Shown piece after piece: positions 63,335 to 64,000 of a DNA stretch of 64,000 nucleotides; position 1 is the stretch's first letter; each line of letters begins with the position of its first letter. Made by a program: the position numbers and the translations under genes. The stretch lies in contig NZ_JAFKFW010000005.1 in assembly GCF_017308015.1 (NCBI RefSeq), positions 1 through 64,000 on the forward strand. The letters are read 5' to 3'. This DNA comes from Allobosea sp. GTDB lineage: Bacteria > Pseudomonadota > Alphaproteobacteria > Rhizobiales > Beijerinckiaceae. A model generated the notes under the pieces. It made no database searches. It was given only the letters and a program-made list of their open reading frames with translations, and had not been told where the DNA came from.

Positions 63335-64000
63335 ATGTCTGCCACGCTTCTCATCGTCTCGCTCGGCGAGCTCGGCACCAATGTGCTCGAAGCGGCGGGA
63401 CGCAGCGGCCTGTTCGAGCGGATCGTGGTGGCGAGCCGCTCGGTCGAGAAGGCGCGCGCCCGCATCAACAACGCCCTGCTCGGCTGCGGCATCGACGGCT
63501 TCTTCCCGCGCTTCGAGGCCGTCGGCTTCGATTTCAACGAGCCGGCCAGCGTCGCGGCCTTGCGCAGCATCGCGCCGGACATCGTCTTCTGCGCGCCGAC
63601 GCTCCTGCCCTGGTGGAAAGTCGGGGGACTCGATGGCGCGGCGGAGACGCCCGCCGAGAAGGTGCCGTTCGGCGGCTATGTCAGCCTTCAGCTCGCACCG
63701 ATGGCGATGTTCCGCTCCCGCCTCGCCGAAGCCGGCATCGACACGCACTGGATCGCGGCCTCCTTCCCCGATGTCGTCAATCCCAGCCTCGCACGCAGCG
63801 GCCTCGGGCCGTGTTGCGGCATCGGCAATGTCCGCGAGCCCGTCGCCAAGATCCAGGCCCTGCTCGGCGGCAGGCTCGGCGTCGCGCCGGCGCAGGTCGA
63901 GGTCCGGCTGGTCGCGCAGCACGCTTTCGAATATGCCGTGTTCCAGGCTGAGCCGGCTGCTGAGTTGCCGCCCTATCTCCTGGAGGTCGTGGTCGACGGC
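63335..64000 (+). CDS. Rossmann-type protein, cut by window end
   Basis: The frame from ATG at 63335 is open to the last base (222 codons visible, no stop). The N-terminus reads LLIVSLGELGTNVLEAAGRSGLFERIVVASRSVEKA, an NAD(P)-binding Rossmann start of the type seen in homoserine or saccharopine dehydrogenase-like proteins. It starts two bases after the deacetylase stop, so the two are coupled. The rest of the protein and its substrate are not visible. Confidence 0.75.
   Translation, partial: MSATLLIVSLGELGTNVLEAAGRSGLFERIVVASRSVEKARARINNALLGCGIDGFFPRFEAVGFDFNEPASVAALRSIAPDIVFCAPTLLPWWKVGGLDGAAETPAEKVPFGGYVSLQLAPMAMFRSRLAEAGIDTHWIAASFPDVVNPSLARSGLGPCCGIGNVREPVAKIQALLGGRLGVAPAQVEVRLVAQHAFEYAVFQAEPAAELPPYLLEVVVDG

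Overview
This GC-rich window has the gene density, high GC at third codon positions and gene families of an alphaproteobacterium of the order Hyphomicrobiales (Rhizobiales). A Bosea-like soil or plant-associated genus is my best guess, but that is inference from gene content and not from a marker gene. I see no rRNA, tRNA, CRISPR array, transposase or integrase. Most genes concern uptake and breakdown of peptides, amino acids, amines and sugars.

Layout. 1-6.5 kb: two hypothetical envelope proteins, an AceE-like thiamine diphosphate enzyme, an AbgB-like M20 amidohydrolase and a small hypothetical protein. 6.5-15.3 kb: an amino-compound cluster with two paralogous fold-type-I PLP enzymes, an ornithine-cyclodeaminase-family enzyme, a YheO/DauR-type regulator, an ArgH and a ~1000-residue fusion of a small-molecule kinase, an M23 domain and a class III aminotransferase/phospho-lyase. 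The two promoters flanking the paralogous PLP enzymes share TTGGA/TCCAA repeats. 15.4-27.1 kb: a LysR regulator, then a long minus-strand peptide-use block: prolyl aminopeptidase, S9 peptidase, M20 amidohydrolase, solute-binding protein, two permeases, two ATPases and a beta-lactamase-fold serine hydrolase.

27.1-41 kb: smaller units, namely a phosphatase; an ECF sigma factor next to a DUF4142/cupredoxin operon with matching promoter-like elements; HpxZ-like and PhnA-like proteins; a CMD-family protein; two class III aminotransferases with a divergent XRE-cupin regulator; a cytosine-deaminase-like amidohydrolase; an ankyrin/TPR protein; and a TPR-caspase protein. 41-47.8 kb: an RpiR-controlled AfuABC-like transporter operon with a histidine phosphatase and, 105 bases downstream, a PfkB sugar kinase, which suggests uptake of a phosphorylated sugar. 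48-55 kb: a complete Dpp/Opp-type peptide transporter divergent from a GcvA-like LysR regulator. 55-64 kb: a third peptide-type ABC system with a fused double ATPase, co-directional with a HemL-like aminotransferase and an XRE-cupin regulator, divergent from an acetylpolyamine-amidohydrolase-like deacetylase and a Rossmann-type gene cut by the window end.

Most notable signals: the kinase-M23-aminotransferase fusion and its cluster; paired ECF promoter elements (GGGAAC-N16-CATCC); two GCAA-N6-TTGC palindromes upstream of rpiR; a perfect 38-base palindrome between two genes; and two copies of a ~50-base dispersed intergenic repeat.
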